Source: Siphonodentalium dalli
Taxonomy: Eukaryota > Mollusca > Scaphopoda > Gadilida > Siphonodentaliidae
Assembly (NCBI GenBank): GCA_032622095.1
Contig: CP136069.1
Location: 47,284,194 to 47,348,193, forward strand
Length of the DNA: 64,000 bases
Direction: 5' to 3'
The translations under genes were made by a program, and so were the position numbers. This document shows, piece by piece, positions 22,059 through 34,620 of this stretch. Numbering within the stretch: position 1 is the stretch's first letter; every line of letters starts with the position of its first letter. The notes under the pieces are model-generated. The model was given only the letters and a program-made list of their open reading frames with translations. It did no database searches and was not told the origin of the DNA.

Positions 22059-24864
22059 TAGCAGGGTTACCCGGCGTTGCCCAGGTTAATGTATGCTGTG
22101 GATATTTGTTGGGAATAGAGAATGCTCTTGCTTTAGGGGTTATACGTTTTCTCATAAATTGTATATTCAAATAGCATCACAAAACATGATTATTACAGTC
22201 ATGGAATATAAGTAGTGGCTCACCTTGTCAATTGTCATTCTGTTTATCGCGATTAATCCGTTCCACCAATAATGAAGTATTTATTTATTTACAACTGCGT
22301 ATACATTAGACGTTATAATATTATACATGAACATCATAAACACATTAGTTCGATAAAAGATGATAATTGGGTTTTACATATTGAGATGTATCAATCAATC
22401 TAGTGGGTTGGACTAAGATCTCGAGGACACCTGGCTATCATATCTGCATGAAGATAAAGATGTTTCAAAGAAATTTCCAGGTGCTCCTCTGTTCATGGTG
22501 CTATATATTGGCTAAATATTCTTAGTTTAAATGAAATGTTGCTGCGCAAATATATCAGCTACATGTGCCAGACACAGAGCGAGATTTTGAGTTGTTTATG
22601 TCAGTCGATGAGTCTGTTCTAAAACCCGTGTCAGATGTCAGTATTGGTAGGATCCTGAAAAGTCTTGTGCTACTAACTGCATTTTCTTGTATATCAGAAG
22701 AAACTATATTTGACTGCACACTGTGGCCACTATTTTTGAACAGGCCTTCCATATCTCTTGACAAATTGTAACTTTTTGTGGAAACTGTATTGAATGGAAC
22801 AGACTAAATTTTGTTATTATATATATGCAATCCTCTGACGGTTCGAGGTCTCTCAGTTTGCACGAATATATGTATCTCTTCAATACAATGATAAATATAC
22901 GTTTAATGCTTCTTCTAGTTATCTCTTTTTGCTAGCTCATTGTGTGAATGCCTTGATTGCCATTCCCATATAAATATGACTGTTAAGAAGATATAATTGT
23001 TCAAGTGACTTATGTGGGTCACCATATGTCGGGATTGTGAAATGTGAACGCCCAACTACTTAAAATGATATGGAGATGGCCTGGTGACTGTATATAACTT
23101 ATATGTGGATATCGGCGAATAGCAATCTTATCAATGATAGTGCATATCCGCTCGCCATCCGTGACACAAACGACACCAAATGTGATTTAATTCATGGTAT
23201 ACCATTAGAGAAAAACGTGTATGAATTTGGTGAATTTGGTTTATTAAATCAATTGTTGATGCAACGCTGACTCGAACAACGCCATATTGCGAAGGTGATT
23301 ATGTATTCGTTTGGTGGAAATCAGCGACAAAACTATTTCACCATATTTTTTAAATTTCCCCTCCCACCAACAGCGTCATTTTAGAAAATTTTAACCCCCA
23401 CCATTATCTTCCTTGTAAAAAGTTACCCCTCTTAGAACGCCTTGGTGCCATCTCGATTGTACCGCGTGAAGTTATATATAGAACGCACACAGACAGACAA
23501 AAAGACAGACAGACAGCACGATTTTATTTCTTGTATCATTTGAGAAGAACGTGTCTGAATTTGATGGTAATTGGTACTAAAAATATTTTGTATCAGTTTT
23601 GGTGACCCTCCCGTCCCTATTTCGGACTCAAGCTGCATACACTAAGACTCATTAGAGATTAGAGATGCATATATATGAAATTGGTGAAAATTGGCGAGTA
23701 TACAAATTCGTATCAAATTTAAGGTCGCCATATCTCCCACCCATAGGGCACCAATTTGGTTTATCTAAACCACACGATAAGATTCCTCGTATCACGGAGA
23801 AGAATATGTATCAATCTGGTGGAAATCGGCACTAAACATATAGATATCATTGTTTGTGTCCCTCTCATCTCTATACACCACTGACTCGAATGGCCCCACT
23901 TGTGACACCCTTAAACCAAACGATTACACTCCTGATATCATGGAGATGATTGTTTATAAGTTTGGTGATAATCGGCGACTAAACAATTTTTTTTTATCAA
24001 ATTTGGTGCCAATCCCTCCCCTCTCCATCTCTCACACAAACAGCACCACTATGGCGTCTTTAAATCACGATTAGATTCCTCGTATCATGGATAAGAACCT
24101 TTATCAATTTGGTGGAAATTGGCGCTTAAAAAATTGTGCATCAATTTTGGTGCCCCTGTCCCTTTTAATGCAACCCTGACTCGAATGAGGCCACATTTGA
24201 CAGATAAAAGCCACACCATTAGACTCCTCATACCATGGGGATGATTTTGTATAAGTGTGGTGGCAATCGGCGACTTATTATCAAATTTAGTACCCACCAC
24301 CTCCCAATCTCTCATCCAAAAACAACAATTTGGCGTTGTTAAATCGCACAATTAGATTCCTTGTATCATGAAGAAGAATAGAAATCAATTTGGTGGAAAT
24401 CGGCGCTAAAATTAGTTTTATAAATTTTGGTGCCCCTCTCCCCTTCCGTTCATCCCTGACTCAAACGACGCCACTTTTGACATATTTAAACCACACCGTT
24501 GGATTCTTCATATCATGGGGATGATTATATGTAAGTTTCGTGACAATCGGCGACAGAAAAAAAAATCGCCCCCCCCCCTTCCGGCACCCTTGACGCGAAA
24601 GGCGCAACTTTTGCCATATTTAAACCACGCCATTAGATTCCACATATTATGGGGATGATTATATATAAGTTTGGTGGCAATCGGCGACAATTTTTTTTCT
24701 GCCCCTCACCCTTTTCTGCCCCTGACAACAACGGCGTCACTTTAGAAAATTCTAACCCCGACCATTATCTTTCACGTAAAAAGCTATTCCTAGTAGGCCC
24801 TTTTGGCATCATCTAGATGGTCCCCTGTGAATTTCTATAGAACACAGACAGACAGACAGACAGA
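22058..24864. repeat. CTAG-headed repeat element with ACAG tail
   Basis: Begins CTAGCAGGGTTACCCGGCG right after the (AT)n run and ends in (ACAG)n just before copy 2. A second ACAGACAGAC tract sits at about 23487. The head and tail resemble the CTAG...GTCCGGGC heads and ACACAGACAGA tails of the arrays at 50-62 kb, so it seems to belong to the same broad style of element. The unit between the heads contains the 145-bp tandem array listed separately. No protein is recognised. Confidence 0.6.
23760..24700. repeat. degenerate 145-bp tandem array, alternating types
   Basis: Seven imperfect units of about 133-148 bases, each carrying a CCTC(G/A)TATCATGG core and a TTGGTGG(A/C)AATCGGCG core, start near 23783, 23926, 24074, 24222, 24355, 24502 and 24635. 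Units alternate between one with an AGAAGAAT-type core and one with a GGGATGATT-type core, so the true period is nearer 290 bases for the first six. Confidence 0.75.
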
Positions 24865-25968
24865 CAAAACTTTACCATTCGTGTGCTAATCATTATAATG
24901 AGTGGTAGCCGTCTGCTTTCGTCATACACCATGTAAGTTGGAGTACTAGATTTTCATCTTCAGATGTGTTTCCTGAATTTCCGGTGTAAGTTTACAACTA
25001 TATCGTTATCAAACCCCCAAATATCACATCCATACAGAGTAATAGGCGATATTTCTGATTTAGATTTAGACTTTCCAATTACTGCGTACTTAGAAAGTAT
25101 TGACTTTTCTACAATAGCTGTGTTGCTGCTGCGAAAGATCCAGATCGTTTGTAGTTTATTCCTATATAAGTGAAGTTCTGAACCCTTTCGATGATTTTAC
25201 CATCACATTCGAATTCACAATTTTTTTGGTACGGTGCGTCCTGAAAAAGACTAAACGTTTTGTCTTTTCGACATTAACTTACATTTTCCATTTTCTCAAT
25301 ATTCGATAAATTTGTTCAGGTGTTTCTGGAGTTTTCTGGGACCATCACCTAAGATAACTGTATGCTCTGCGTATAGAATGAGGAATAAATTTAGTAATCG
25401 ATACAGATCAGTTCAGTTTTCAACTCTCTAACCATTTTGTTAAAACTTATTCCGTTTTTACTACCCATAAACGTTTGAAGACCATTCATAAAAAAGGGAG
25501 AATAATAGAGGGAACAAGTTCACTTCATGTCTGACTCCCGAACGAAATGGGGAATAATCAGATGTATTCCTATTAACCTGTATACAGGATTTTATATTTC
25601 TGTACATATTCGCGACTAGTTTGTGGACTTTCCCACATATTCCACTAACTGCATCAGTTTGGACCATAACCCGGAACGCCACACCTTATCTTATCAACAG
25701 CTTTTTCAAAGTCGATAAAAGCGCATATAAGTCTTGTCTTCAATTATTTTGTCAATTTACTCAAAAACTTGTTGTCTAATGTAGAAAAATGTTTGCGGAA
25801 ACCCGTCTGATTCTGAAGCAGAATATAATATTCGACTAACTCATTTAGTCTATTAGACAGAATCTGTGTGAATGATTTACCAAAAACAACACAGACGTAT
25901 GATAGGCCAAGAGTTATTGGGGTCCTTTGTGTTACCCTTGTTTTTATATATAGTTTTACTTGTTGCAA
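24865..25968 (-). pseudogene. non-LTR reverse transcriptase, copy 2
   Basis: Same remnant as copy 1 with the same lesions (YAEH in place of YADD; GKSFTQILSNRLNE and LFPLLFSLF retained). Its 3' end is cut at 24865, where copy 1 continues for at least another 100 bases. A few substitutions distinguish the copies (for example SPFRSGVRHEV here against SPCLSVVRHEV). Confidence 0.78.
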
Positions 25969-26460
25969 TTAACCATTTAGCTGGCAAACAACCCGAGTCC
26001 AATATATGATTACGTAGTTTGTGATATATCTCCATCAGTCATGGGGATGATGTTTTCAAATATTCGTTCAGTATGTTGTCATGGCCGGCCACTCGACTTA
26101 TTATTCCTTAGGAATGTAGTGCTAGTTTTATTTCCTTCCCACTAATAGGTTTATCTATAGTTTCAATATTTGGCATACAATCCGTTAATTTCGGAATTTT
26201 TGGGTGCTTAAGGCCCTTACAAACGGCGTTTGGGTCGCGGCATGCCGCGCCTATCGCGAAATACGCCGACTTAGAACACTGTATGCAATGGCTGCTTGCA
26301 CACGGCGTGTGACGAGGGCGGCATCGCAGTAAATGCAGGAAACGCAGAAAACGCTGCCGCAGGATTACATCGGTGTCCTAATCCGGCACCGCGCGTTTTT
26401 GTCTGCGGTTGTTCGGTAAATTTCTGAGCTGCACCTATGTGTGTAATATTTTGTTCGATT

Positions 26461-26745
26461 TCATTTATTGCACGAGTTATCATCATCATCGGTTTCCGAA
26501 GACATTAATTTGTAGCACGTGTCTAGATTACAAACAAAGTCACCACTATTACTGTCATTCCCTTTTGGTGTGCACACACGGTTCGTTGTTCCCTCAAACG
26601 CAAACCCAATGGTATAAGAAATTTCACCAAGTTTGTCCGTTGATATGATAGTGACAGTGGCAGCGTGTATATCTGAAAATAACGTATGGATAGTCGATGC
26701 CGAGCATGTATAGCACTCTGCCACTGAGGCCTCCAACATCTCCAT
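26461..26745 (-). CDS. unidentified open frame (possible exon), copy 2
   Basis: Counterpart of 18620-18904 with the same length and two amino-acid differences (one Asp to Tyr, one Leu to Ser). Frame retention over 94 codons after duplication is weak evidence for coding, because overall divergence is very low. Confidence 0.25.
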   Translation of the reverse strand: MEMLEASVAECYTCSASTIHTLFSDIHAATVTIISTDKLGEISYTIGFAFEGTTNRVCTPKGNDSNSGDFVCNLDTCYKLMSSETDDDDNSCNK

Positions 26746-27694
26746 CTTGACCCATTCTGTCGTTAAGGATAGAACATATACTATACAGAACGTCTATAAA
26801 AGTCCAACAGTGTGTCACCGTAACTATTCTTTGATTCGTCTTACTTGTGCGTTCGCGTGAACACCCGACAAACTGTGTCTCTGCCAAATGGTCGCATATT
26901 TGATCAAGTATACACAATGGTAGGAGAAATGGGTCATCACCAGTGATAACAAAATCTATGTCCGAGCTGACCCGTGAATTAAAATGATTTTATATCATCC
27001 CATCGTTCAATGAAAGCCAGGTATTCTAATGCTATGTGCACCATTGCATCCGTTGAGGTGTATCTATACTACGCCCAATATCATTCTAAACATGTTTACA
27101 GCTGATTAAGTATGTATCTCAAACCCTTGAAACGAATTTACAACTTTACAACATTAACGTGGATATTCTCCCGGACTCCTACCACTATACCTCCGGATCT
27201 GATATTGGATAATTTGTCCATTTGTTATGTACAATTTATAACCACGCAATTTAAGTACATTGCTGTCACCAGTCTTCGTATCCATAACTCAGTGTGTAGT
27301 AATTGTTGTTGCATACATTGAAAGGCAGATTATATATTGTTTTGTTACGTATTGGAGCATTCATCATTATCGATTGATTATTGTCAATAATTCCAGTTGG
27401 GGTATTTTTGAGACAGATCTGATATCGTTCGGTTCTAAAAGTTGTCCATCTGTGTATCCACACAGTGTTTCACTAACGTTACCAATAATTCCGGAGAGTT
27501 TCGTCTTTATGTCGTTTTCTGTGACCGAAGTGCATGAGCTTGTTTGTGTGTGTGCTTATTTTTATCTTGGTCAAGGTTATCTTCATAATCTATGTCCATA
27601 TTCCGATATCGACAATGCTTTTGAATTCAATTCTCAAATCATCAGTGCATGTAGGATAAGGCATACACTACTATCGTTAACAACATATACTTAC

Positions 27695-27946
27695 ATGTAG
27701 TAATCAGTGATACGGATACCAACATCACCTGCAACACCATAATATTCATGAGTAACAATTGTGCTCATAATAGCATAACTATATTCACAAGTATACTGCG
27801 TTACAGGACAATATGTTTCTTGATTAACATGATTTGATTTATTATTGTCGATGACAGTGGGCATTGGTATACTTGGATAGTCACGGTTATCGGCAGCCTT
27901 GATCGATTTATCATCTAAGTCACCGTACAGTATTTTCCTTGAATCC
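27695..27946 (-). CDS. possible internal exon, copy 2
   Basis: Counterpart of 19854-20105; the acceptor, the donor and all 84 codons are unchanged. The same reservations apply. Confidence 0.3.
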
Positions 27947-28342
27947 CTAAACAAAATCAGACAGTTCACGGTGGTTGCCATTAAACTATCTCACATTTAT
28001 TTCCAATGTGCTAGTTCGTGTAATTCAAAATTATATCGTGTATACAATTATGTTCGTAATCCATTTCATCAGTGTTAAAATCTCCACCCTGTAGCTGTGC
28101 AATATAATTGGCAGTTCTTCAGTTCGACTGCTCTCCAAATGAACACAAAAATCCATAATCATTTTTTCAAGCGAAAACATTGTCATTAATAATTACACAT
28201 TTAGCACCCTTAGCTATGTGAATTAACCGTTATAGGAACGTATGGCATATAATCAACACCTATAACAGAAAAATAATCGATGTCAACAAAAGCATGTTCA
28301 AGAGAGTTTCATTCACAGTATGATCGTTAACAGCATGATCAG

Positions 28343-28600
28343 CTATTCCATAATGGTGCTTAAAATCAGCACCAGTATCAAGGAGAACTTTATCAACGCA
28401 TGATGAAAACCATCATTATGATTTCCAATTACGTTAGTATATATACCTCCACATCCTATATGTGAGCTGTCTCCCATACTACACGCGGGCATATCTGAGT
28501 AACCGCAATAAACATATACATCGTGGTTAGAATACACAAAGTATGTTAATTCACTAGGGAATATTTGCTGAATAGTGTTATTTTTTAATTCATAGTGCAT
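28343..28600 (-). CDS. unidentified open frame, copy 2
   Basis: Counterpart of 20509-20766 with no amino-acid change. Function unknown. Confidence 0.25.
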   Translation of the reverse strand: MHYELKNNTIQQIFPSELTYFVYSNHDVYVYCGYSDMPACSMGDSSHIGCGGIYTNVIGNHNDGFHHALIKFSLILVLILSTIME

Positions 28601-29139
28601 GTGCGTTTCATGTTCACCTCATCCCAGTTTATGTATACGTAAGTGGACAATGGTTTACTCACACCTTGCTGCTGTTTACATGCGTGCAATGACATTTTTC
28701 AATGCTGAAAAAAAAAAAAACCGCGCTACCGTTTACATGAACGCGATCACTAGTTTAATCATAGTGACCAGATAAATTGTTGCATGATGACAAACCAATC
28801 TAAGTCGCGACAAAGAGGTGACTGGAGTTACAGTTATGTCATTTCAGCAATGTGGAGTGTATTATGCTTAGGTTTTTAAAAGGACATTTCAACCCATTTC
28901 CCCAAAACTTTTATGGAGTGAAACTAACGGATTCTGTTCATTTATATTAGTAATCACAGTAACCAAGCCAATGGTTGCACAATTTTAAGAGTATAATTCA
29001 TGATGGGTTATCTTAGAACAAATGTGAACTTTAAAGAACCCAAATCCAACAAACACATAGTCCACATCTAAGGAATAAATATGGGAAAGTATGCTGAAAA
29101 ATGGGGAATGATGAACAGTAAAAAGATATTCATATTTAC

Positions 29140-29478
29140 AAAGCATTCTTTAAAAAATATACTCAGAACCACTTGGTAGATATACTTGGTCAGTAATGCT
29201 GTCCAGAAAATGACACTTGATGTGTGGATTATGGGTCACCTTGTGACCTTGCTGGGAATGTTATCAGCCTGTTTACCAACATGTGGTCACTGGACCATAC
29301 GGGATTATTCCATGATTGGTGACATATTTAGTGTTTACAAGGTTGTGTGCTAAATTAAAGCTTAAGAACTTATTTTGTCAACTCACCACTGTCAATACCA
29401 ATTGCTGCCAGTCTTGGTGAAGTAATTCTATCATGTGTTAACAACTGGCTCTAAGTATTGTTTTCAAAGAACACCTAC
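29140..29478. mobile_element. 339-bp insertion, copy 2
   Basis: Same element as 21302-21640. Comparison with the right inverted arm, where ATTCATATTTAC is followed directly by the GGCCAGATGCTCG block, defines its limits. Confidence 0.55.
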
Positions 29479-29879
29479 GGTCAGATGCTCGTAGCCAGTT
29501 TATATATAACCATGGGTATATGCCAGATATAACCGTACAAAAAACCCGCCGTTCTTTTTACCGTGTATTTATCCATGGTATGTGTGCCTGTGGTTGTCCG
29601 TAACATGGTGCACGGTGTTATTGCTTTGAACGGTAGTCATGTTTGACTGGTGTTGTTAGATTGGTAATTAGATTAGCGGTTTCTATGTGTTGTCTGGTCA
29701 TATTTACTGTTTTAACTTTGTCTGAAATAGACGCACTTTTTATACTAGAATTTGGCAACAGAAGCGCAGGGAAATCGCACGTCGAATTGATTTAAGGGTT
29801 TTTTTTAAATAGAAAAAGTATTTATATGATATAGAGAGGCCAACAGAACGATACCATATATATATATATATAGATATAT

Positions 29880-30245
29880 ACTATATGCGACTGCATCCAA
29901 CTTGGGTTTATTGGGATGACTTTAGTGTAGTTTTGTGGTTATGAGAGCTCATTTCCCCCGATTTCTGCTCCATATGTGGTCTTCTTTAAAATTTCTATAT
30001 GATTTCAAACAGGGGTGGCGCCATGATATCCCCGACGCAGGTGCTATACGATTCCTCGACAGGGGACGGGCTTTAGCTACCGGGTTGACCATTGAAGATC
30101 TCACCGACGGGGAGTGGCTATCCTTCCCCGACAGGGGTGGGGATGTAGCCCACTGACTCCTCCCCTGGTGCCACCCAACATAATTTAGTATCGATGATTT
30201 ATCGTCGTCAGTGAAAGCAAGACCGCGCTCTTAGCACGGGGTGCT
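29880..30245. other. GC-rich unique block
   Basis: Unusually GC-rich for the window, with repeated CCCCGACAGGGG-type words (near 30053 and 30128) and flanking GGTGGCGCC / GGTGCCACC words in inverted orientation. A 73-codon plus-strand frame (29935-30156) runs through it but has no family features. Confidence 0.4.
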
Positions 30246-30610
30246 AAGCAGGGACGTGTTGACAGGGGTGGTTATGCGGGGGTCTTACCCCCCCCCAAAC
30301 TGTAGTCAAACCTAATGCAACTCTAATTGGAAAATTCACACAAAAATTAGGTTGAAATTGTTCTTGTAGTTTGATTTTCCAACAATTTCTTAGTGACGAA
30401 TTTGTTGTTTTTAGACCAACATTTGCACATTTCCCTTTCATTTGCAAAATTCTGGACTGAAATGGCCATCAGTTGGCAATTTTCAAACCTAAGGGTGAGT
30501 GTCAGGTTAAAAATTGATAAGCTTGAGGCAAGTCTAGATGCTAGCATTGTCAAATGTTCATGTTCAGATTTTCTAAATGTTCTCACATCGGGCATAACCA
30601 TCGGCCGGCC
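30246..30610. repeat. dispersed repeat (GGGACGT head)
   Basis: Starts with a GGGACGTGTTGACAGGGG block followed by a C-run. Its body, including GACCAACATTTGCACATTT and ACTGAAATGGCCATCAGTTG, recurs at about 33250-33400 and partly, in reverse, at 11220-11420 and 14860-15010. It looks non-coding. Confidence 0.55.
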
Positions 30611-31530
30611 CGTGTGTGATGTGCCCTTGTCAGTAGTTACTTGATAATGAATTTAAGAAAAATAAATCGGGGTGTTAATTTGTATGGCGTTATACCACCA
30701 GATGTTAGGATGTTAGGGCCGAACCGTCCTTTTCATCCCCCTGCATAGCCAGTGGCCACAAGACCACTGGTCCATTTAGAATAGGCTACCATCTACTAGT
30801 CTGTGAGCGATCATTTGGGAAAAATCAAAGCACTGGGGGTGTGCAAATTGAATTGCGCACACTTGTGAGTTTGGTGTGGTTCAATGGGGTGGGGTGCAGC
30901 TGGAAATTCCAAGGTGGATACCACACCAACGGAAACCCTCTAGCCAAGTCCCGAGTGCCAAATATCCCAGACGCAATTAGGGGTGTCCCTTGCGACTTAG
31001 TTTCTGCTTTCGGCATCATAGGCCTATTTGTTTTCTATCCGATAATACACTGCACCGGCGGCAATATATTGACCATACTCTGAATGAATGAAAACGCTTA
31101 TGTGGCGATCATACGGTAACGTCGTGTTGCAAGTAAGACTATAATTGTGTTGTATAAATGATACGGAAGACCGATTGTCAAAAAACGCAACATCAAAATA
31201 CACAGGTCAAGGCTTATCGATCCAAACTGTGGAGTGTGTTTTCATTGTGTAGTGTGCATATACCCATGGTTATATATAAACGTGCTACGAGCATCTGGCC
31301 GTTGGTAAATATGAATATATTTTTATTTTTCATCATTCTTCACAGTATTCAGTACACAATTCCATATTTTTTCCTTAGACATTGATTTTGTTTTTGTTGG
31401 ATTTGGGTTCGAAAACATATTTCTTAAAACCTTTATTTTTTCTAAGACAATCCACCATGACTTATACTGTTAAATACTTCCTCTCGAGTATGGTTACAAT
31501 GATAAATGGAATCCCCTCTCGCGACAAGTT

Positions 31531-32123
31531 TCCGGTGCAAATGTTAATTGCTTATGACTTGTAACCCAAAACCAGAGACATTTAACTTATTTGATAATAC
31601 ATGTATAAGCATTAGGGCTATATTGTCAAATTTGGCAATTCGGGGACCAATACCCCAGTTTGTGTACTATGGTATAAGTAGTTTTGTACTGCATGTTTTC
31701 GGGTACCCACCATTTTTTATTCAAATAACTTTTACTCATTATCAAGAATAATTGTCGCTAATTAGGTTTTCTTATAGAAGATAGTTACATATGTTTGAGC
31801 TAGATATATACTCTGCGTTCAAGTAAGATCGACATAGTGACACAATGTTATACTCGTACCCCTTGTAAATGTCAAGGTTGAGATGATTTGGGTGATCCAA
31901 AAATTATAGCTCAAACTACTAAATGTGTATTTAATAGAGATTCCGATTCTTATTACCACGTGACTCCACACATACATTATTATAAGCGACTAACTTGCAC
32001 GAGTGTGGATATATGTATACTTGTAAACTCGGGGTCTAAACCACATTATATGTTTATAGGATTTTTAGCGAATGGTTGTGAGTTGGACTTACTGACAAAG
32101 CTGGTGATATAATATCAGTTATT
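31531..32123. other. AT-rich, two open frames of unknown value
   Basis: Plus-strand frames at 31548-31751 and 31888-32112 have amino-acid compositions that could be coding, but show no motif, splice site or promoter I trust. They are left unassigned. Confidence 0.3.
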
Positions 32124-32235
32124 TGTTGCCGGATACGGTGTCATATGAGGCGAAGTGAGATTAATATCGGGCGAGGCGCTAGCCGAGCCCGATATTAATC
32201 TCGCTGAGCCTGATATGTCACCGTAGCCGGCAACA
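32124..32235. repeat. long palindrome, left cap of 4.9-kb element
   Basis: Arms of about 48 bases (TTGCCGGATACGGTGTCATA against its inverse) with roughly 85% pairing. The unpaired tip reads CGAGGCGCTAGCCGAG. Confidence 0.85.
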
Positions 32236-34154
32236 ACGAGCCCTGTAGCGATTTTATCATGTCACCCACATATAATGTTTTCCCTGTGAGAATATGAATT
32301 ACTTATACGAAGTTCATTACCTGCCAGTAAGTAAATGTGTTGTCTATGGCTATTAACTTATGTAACGTCACAGTGACGCGTCAAGAGCGTTGAACGTCAA
32401 CGCATTGAGTCAATGGCTAATCACCAGAAGCAGGACAACAAACCTGAGTTTGATAGTTAATTTATGAGTGTTTAGAATTTCTCAAATATATCACATGCAG
32501 GTTTTGGTATATGGTACTATGTCTTTTAATTAACAGAACTTGATTTCCGACAAATGTCCCCTTTCTTGGCGCCAAAATACACCGAAAATATATCCGAGGC
32601 GGCAGAGTTCCATGAAAAACAAAATGGCGGACATCGACCCCATATGGGAACCCTGAGGGGATATGGATTCCATATGGGACGGTTTACAAAGATGACGACC
32701 CGATGTCTCCTGATATGCCTCTACCAACGGAGCGTCCCCATTGGTCGATCCAACCAGGTGACATGATAATATAAAGTTATTATACAATTTTGTGTACAGT
32801 ATGTGTTTTTCTTGTACGAGTCCTGGGGTCAATACTATGAAACTTTTTCTTTGTAAGAATCTACAATTGTTTGTAAGAAATAACAATTTATCATTCCGCC
32901 AATACTATGAACCTACGATTACAAACATAAATCACAAATAGTACGTGTTCTTTGTATTTACAAATATCTCCAATCACAAAGAATGTTCGAGTACTATGAA
33001 ACATAATTTTTCAGTTTTCGCACCCTTAACACGGATAATATATATATATATATGATACGCAGGGACGTGGCGACAAGGGGTCGATTCACCCCCTCGGGAA
33101 AATATTTTGTCAGCTGGAAATTTCAAGTACAACCCACAGGGACGTCGCGACAAGGGGGTTGGGTTATGTTTCTGACTCCAAACATTTTATCAACACGTTC
33201 AACAGCTGGAAATTTGATACCTGAAACAACATGAATTGGAAAATTTACAACAACAATAGGTTGAACTTGTTCTGTTATTTAGTTTTTTCCAACACTTTAT
33301 TAGGGGGTATGTTTTGTTTTAGACCAACATTTGCATATTTACCTCCTTTGGTCAAAAGTTTGGATTGAAATGGCCTATATTTAGAAATTGTCAAACCTTA
33401 TGGATGTGATGTAGCAGTATGTGTTCCTTGTAACTACTGAAATTACCCAATTTATTGAAAGTTACAACGTTAAGAACTTGTCTAGAATGTCTATATAGGG
33501 TGTCAAACATAAATTGTCGATTTTCACATCCTTAAACCAGAGCATATAACCATCTGATTCGCAGGGATGTAGCCCCCTTATGAAAACGTGTTATCAATGG
33601 ACATCTCATAAACAGGGACATGGCGATAGTGGTCTTGGGAACACGATGCCTGGCACATTACAGCTGTTCAGAATAGGATGGGGCGAGTAGCCGCCAAATC
33701 GTATGATTCACAACATCTCTGACAAAAGTTAGTGATTAATACAAATAGTGAGTGATACTTGCGGATTATAGCCAACATTAGCATGTAACATGTACTTACC
33801 ATAATCAATAATATATCCAAGAATGGATAAAAATGACGCGTGTTCCCAATGTGAGTATGATTTTTCGCTCAAGAATGCATTGCGGATTATCCTTTGAGTT
33901 TCAATCGTCGACGCGAATGCATTTGGTTACGGTAAAGGACACGAATACGAAGATGCAAGCACAGTTTTCATAAATGACTAGAGCATAAATGCAGTGACGT
34001 GGCAAGATGCTCTTTTTCTTTTCTTTCGAAACGTCGATATCCAACTGTATCCCCACCCCTCAATTATAAACAATTATAAAATTGTTTACCCCGGTTGGCT
34101 TCTGATTTTCAAGCTGTAACAGTAAGTTGTGAACCCCCGCCCCTTGGATTGGAC

Positions 34155-34430
34155 ATATTGACTAAATATGACTAACTTAGTGTTAGTCACAAACGGTTTG
34201 AGTAACTTTGGTCAATTATTGGAAATATTTGCAAATAATTCAGCAACTTTAATTTATGCCTTCCAATTGACTAAGAAAAGTCCCCATTTCTTAGTCGTTA
34301 TGACTAACATCACCCTAGTAATTTTGATTAATGTTATGCCTCAGTCATGTTGGCTGAACTAAGTCAGTCATCCTGAGGAAAAACGTTTGACTAACATATG
34401 TTAGTCATATTGACTAAGTTTTGTTATCAG
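34155..34430. repeat. TGACTAA/TTAGTCA-rich block
   Basis: About eight TGACTAA or TTAGTCA words occur within 275 bases, with the densest clusters at the two ends (near 34160-34185 and 34388-34420) in inverted arrangement. It is probably a small inverted-repeat element. Confidence 0.5.
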
Positions 34431-34620
34431 CGTAGAAAAATTAAAATACTTTCCTCTTGATATACGATTCAATCGTTATGTGGAATTTATAGGCTTTTTT
34501 TGGTTCAAAGGGTGCATATGGAAATTATAAGATGGACACCACGTCGCCAAACTGAGCCCATATAGCCACGTCCCTATCTAGATATATTATAAAATATCGG
34601 AGCAGTTTGAAATTATAAAA

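Larger units (their letters stand above)
24865..29855. repeat. 5-kb duplication, copy 2
   Basis: Second copy of 17000-22016. It starts abruptly inside the reverse transcriptase remnant at the end of an (ACAG)n run and ends at an (AT)n run. Beyond the (AT)n run it continues into sequence not seen after copy 1 (29880 on), including the matching inverted arm at 31250-31530. Copy 2 therefore keeps the original right-hand context. Confidence 0.88.
28960..31530. mobile_element. element with long inverted arms (28960-29540 / 31250-31530)
   Basis: CCCAAATCCAACAAACACA near 29040 is matched in reverse by TTTTGTTGGATTTGGG near 31392. GGTCAGATGCTCGTAGCC near 29479 is matched by CTACGAGCATCTGGCC near 31287, and TATACCCATGGTTATATATA near 31259 mirrors the left arm near 29505. 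The left arm also carries the 339-bp insertion. The interior (29540-31250) contains GC-rich blocks and a dispersed repeat. Copy 1 of the 5-kb duplication has only the left arm. Confidence 0.65.

Noticed and set aside
29935-30156. A 73-codon GC-rich frame as a gene
   Set aside because: The composition reflects the GC-rich repeat words (CCCCGACAGGGG); there is no motif or splice support.
31888-32112. Plus-strand 74-codon frame as a diverged homologue of the frame at 28343-28600
   Set aside because: Only a few short words agree; no consistent alignment could be made by eye.
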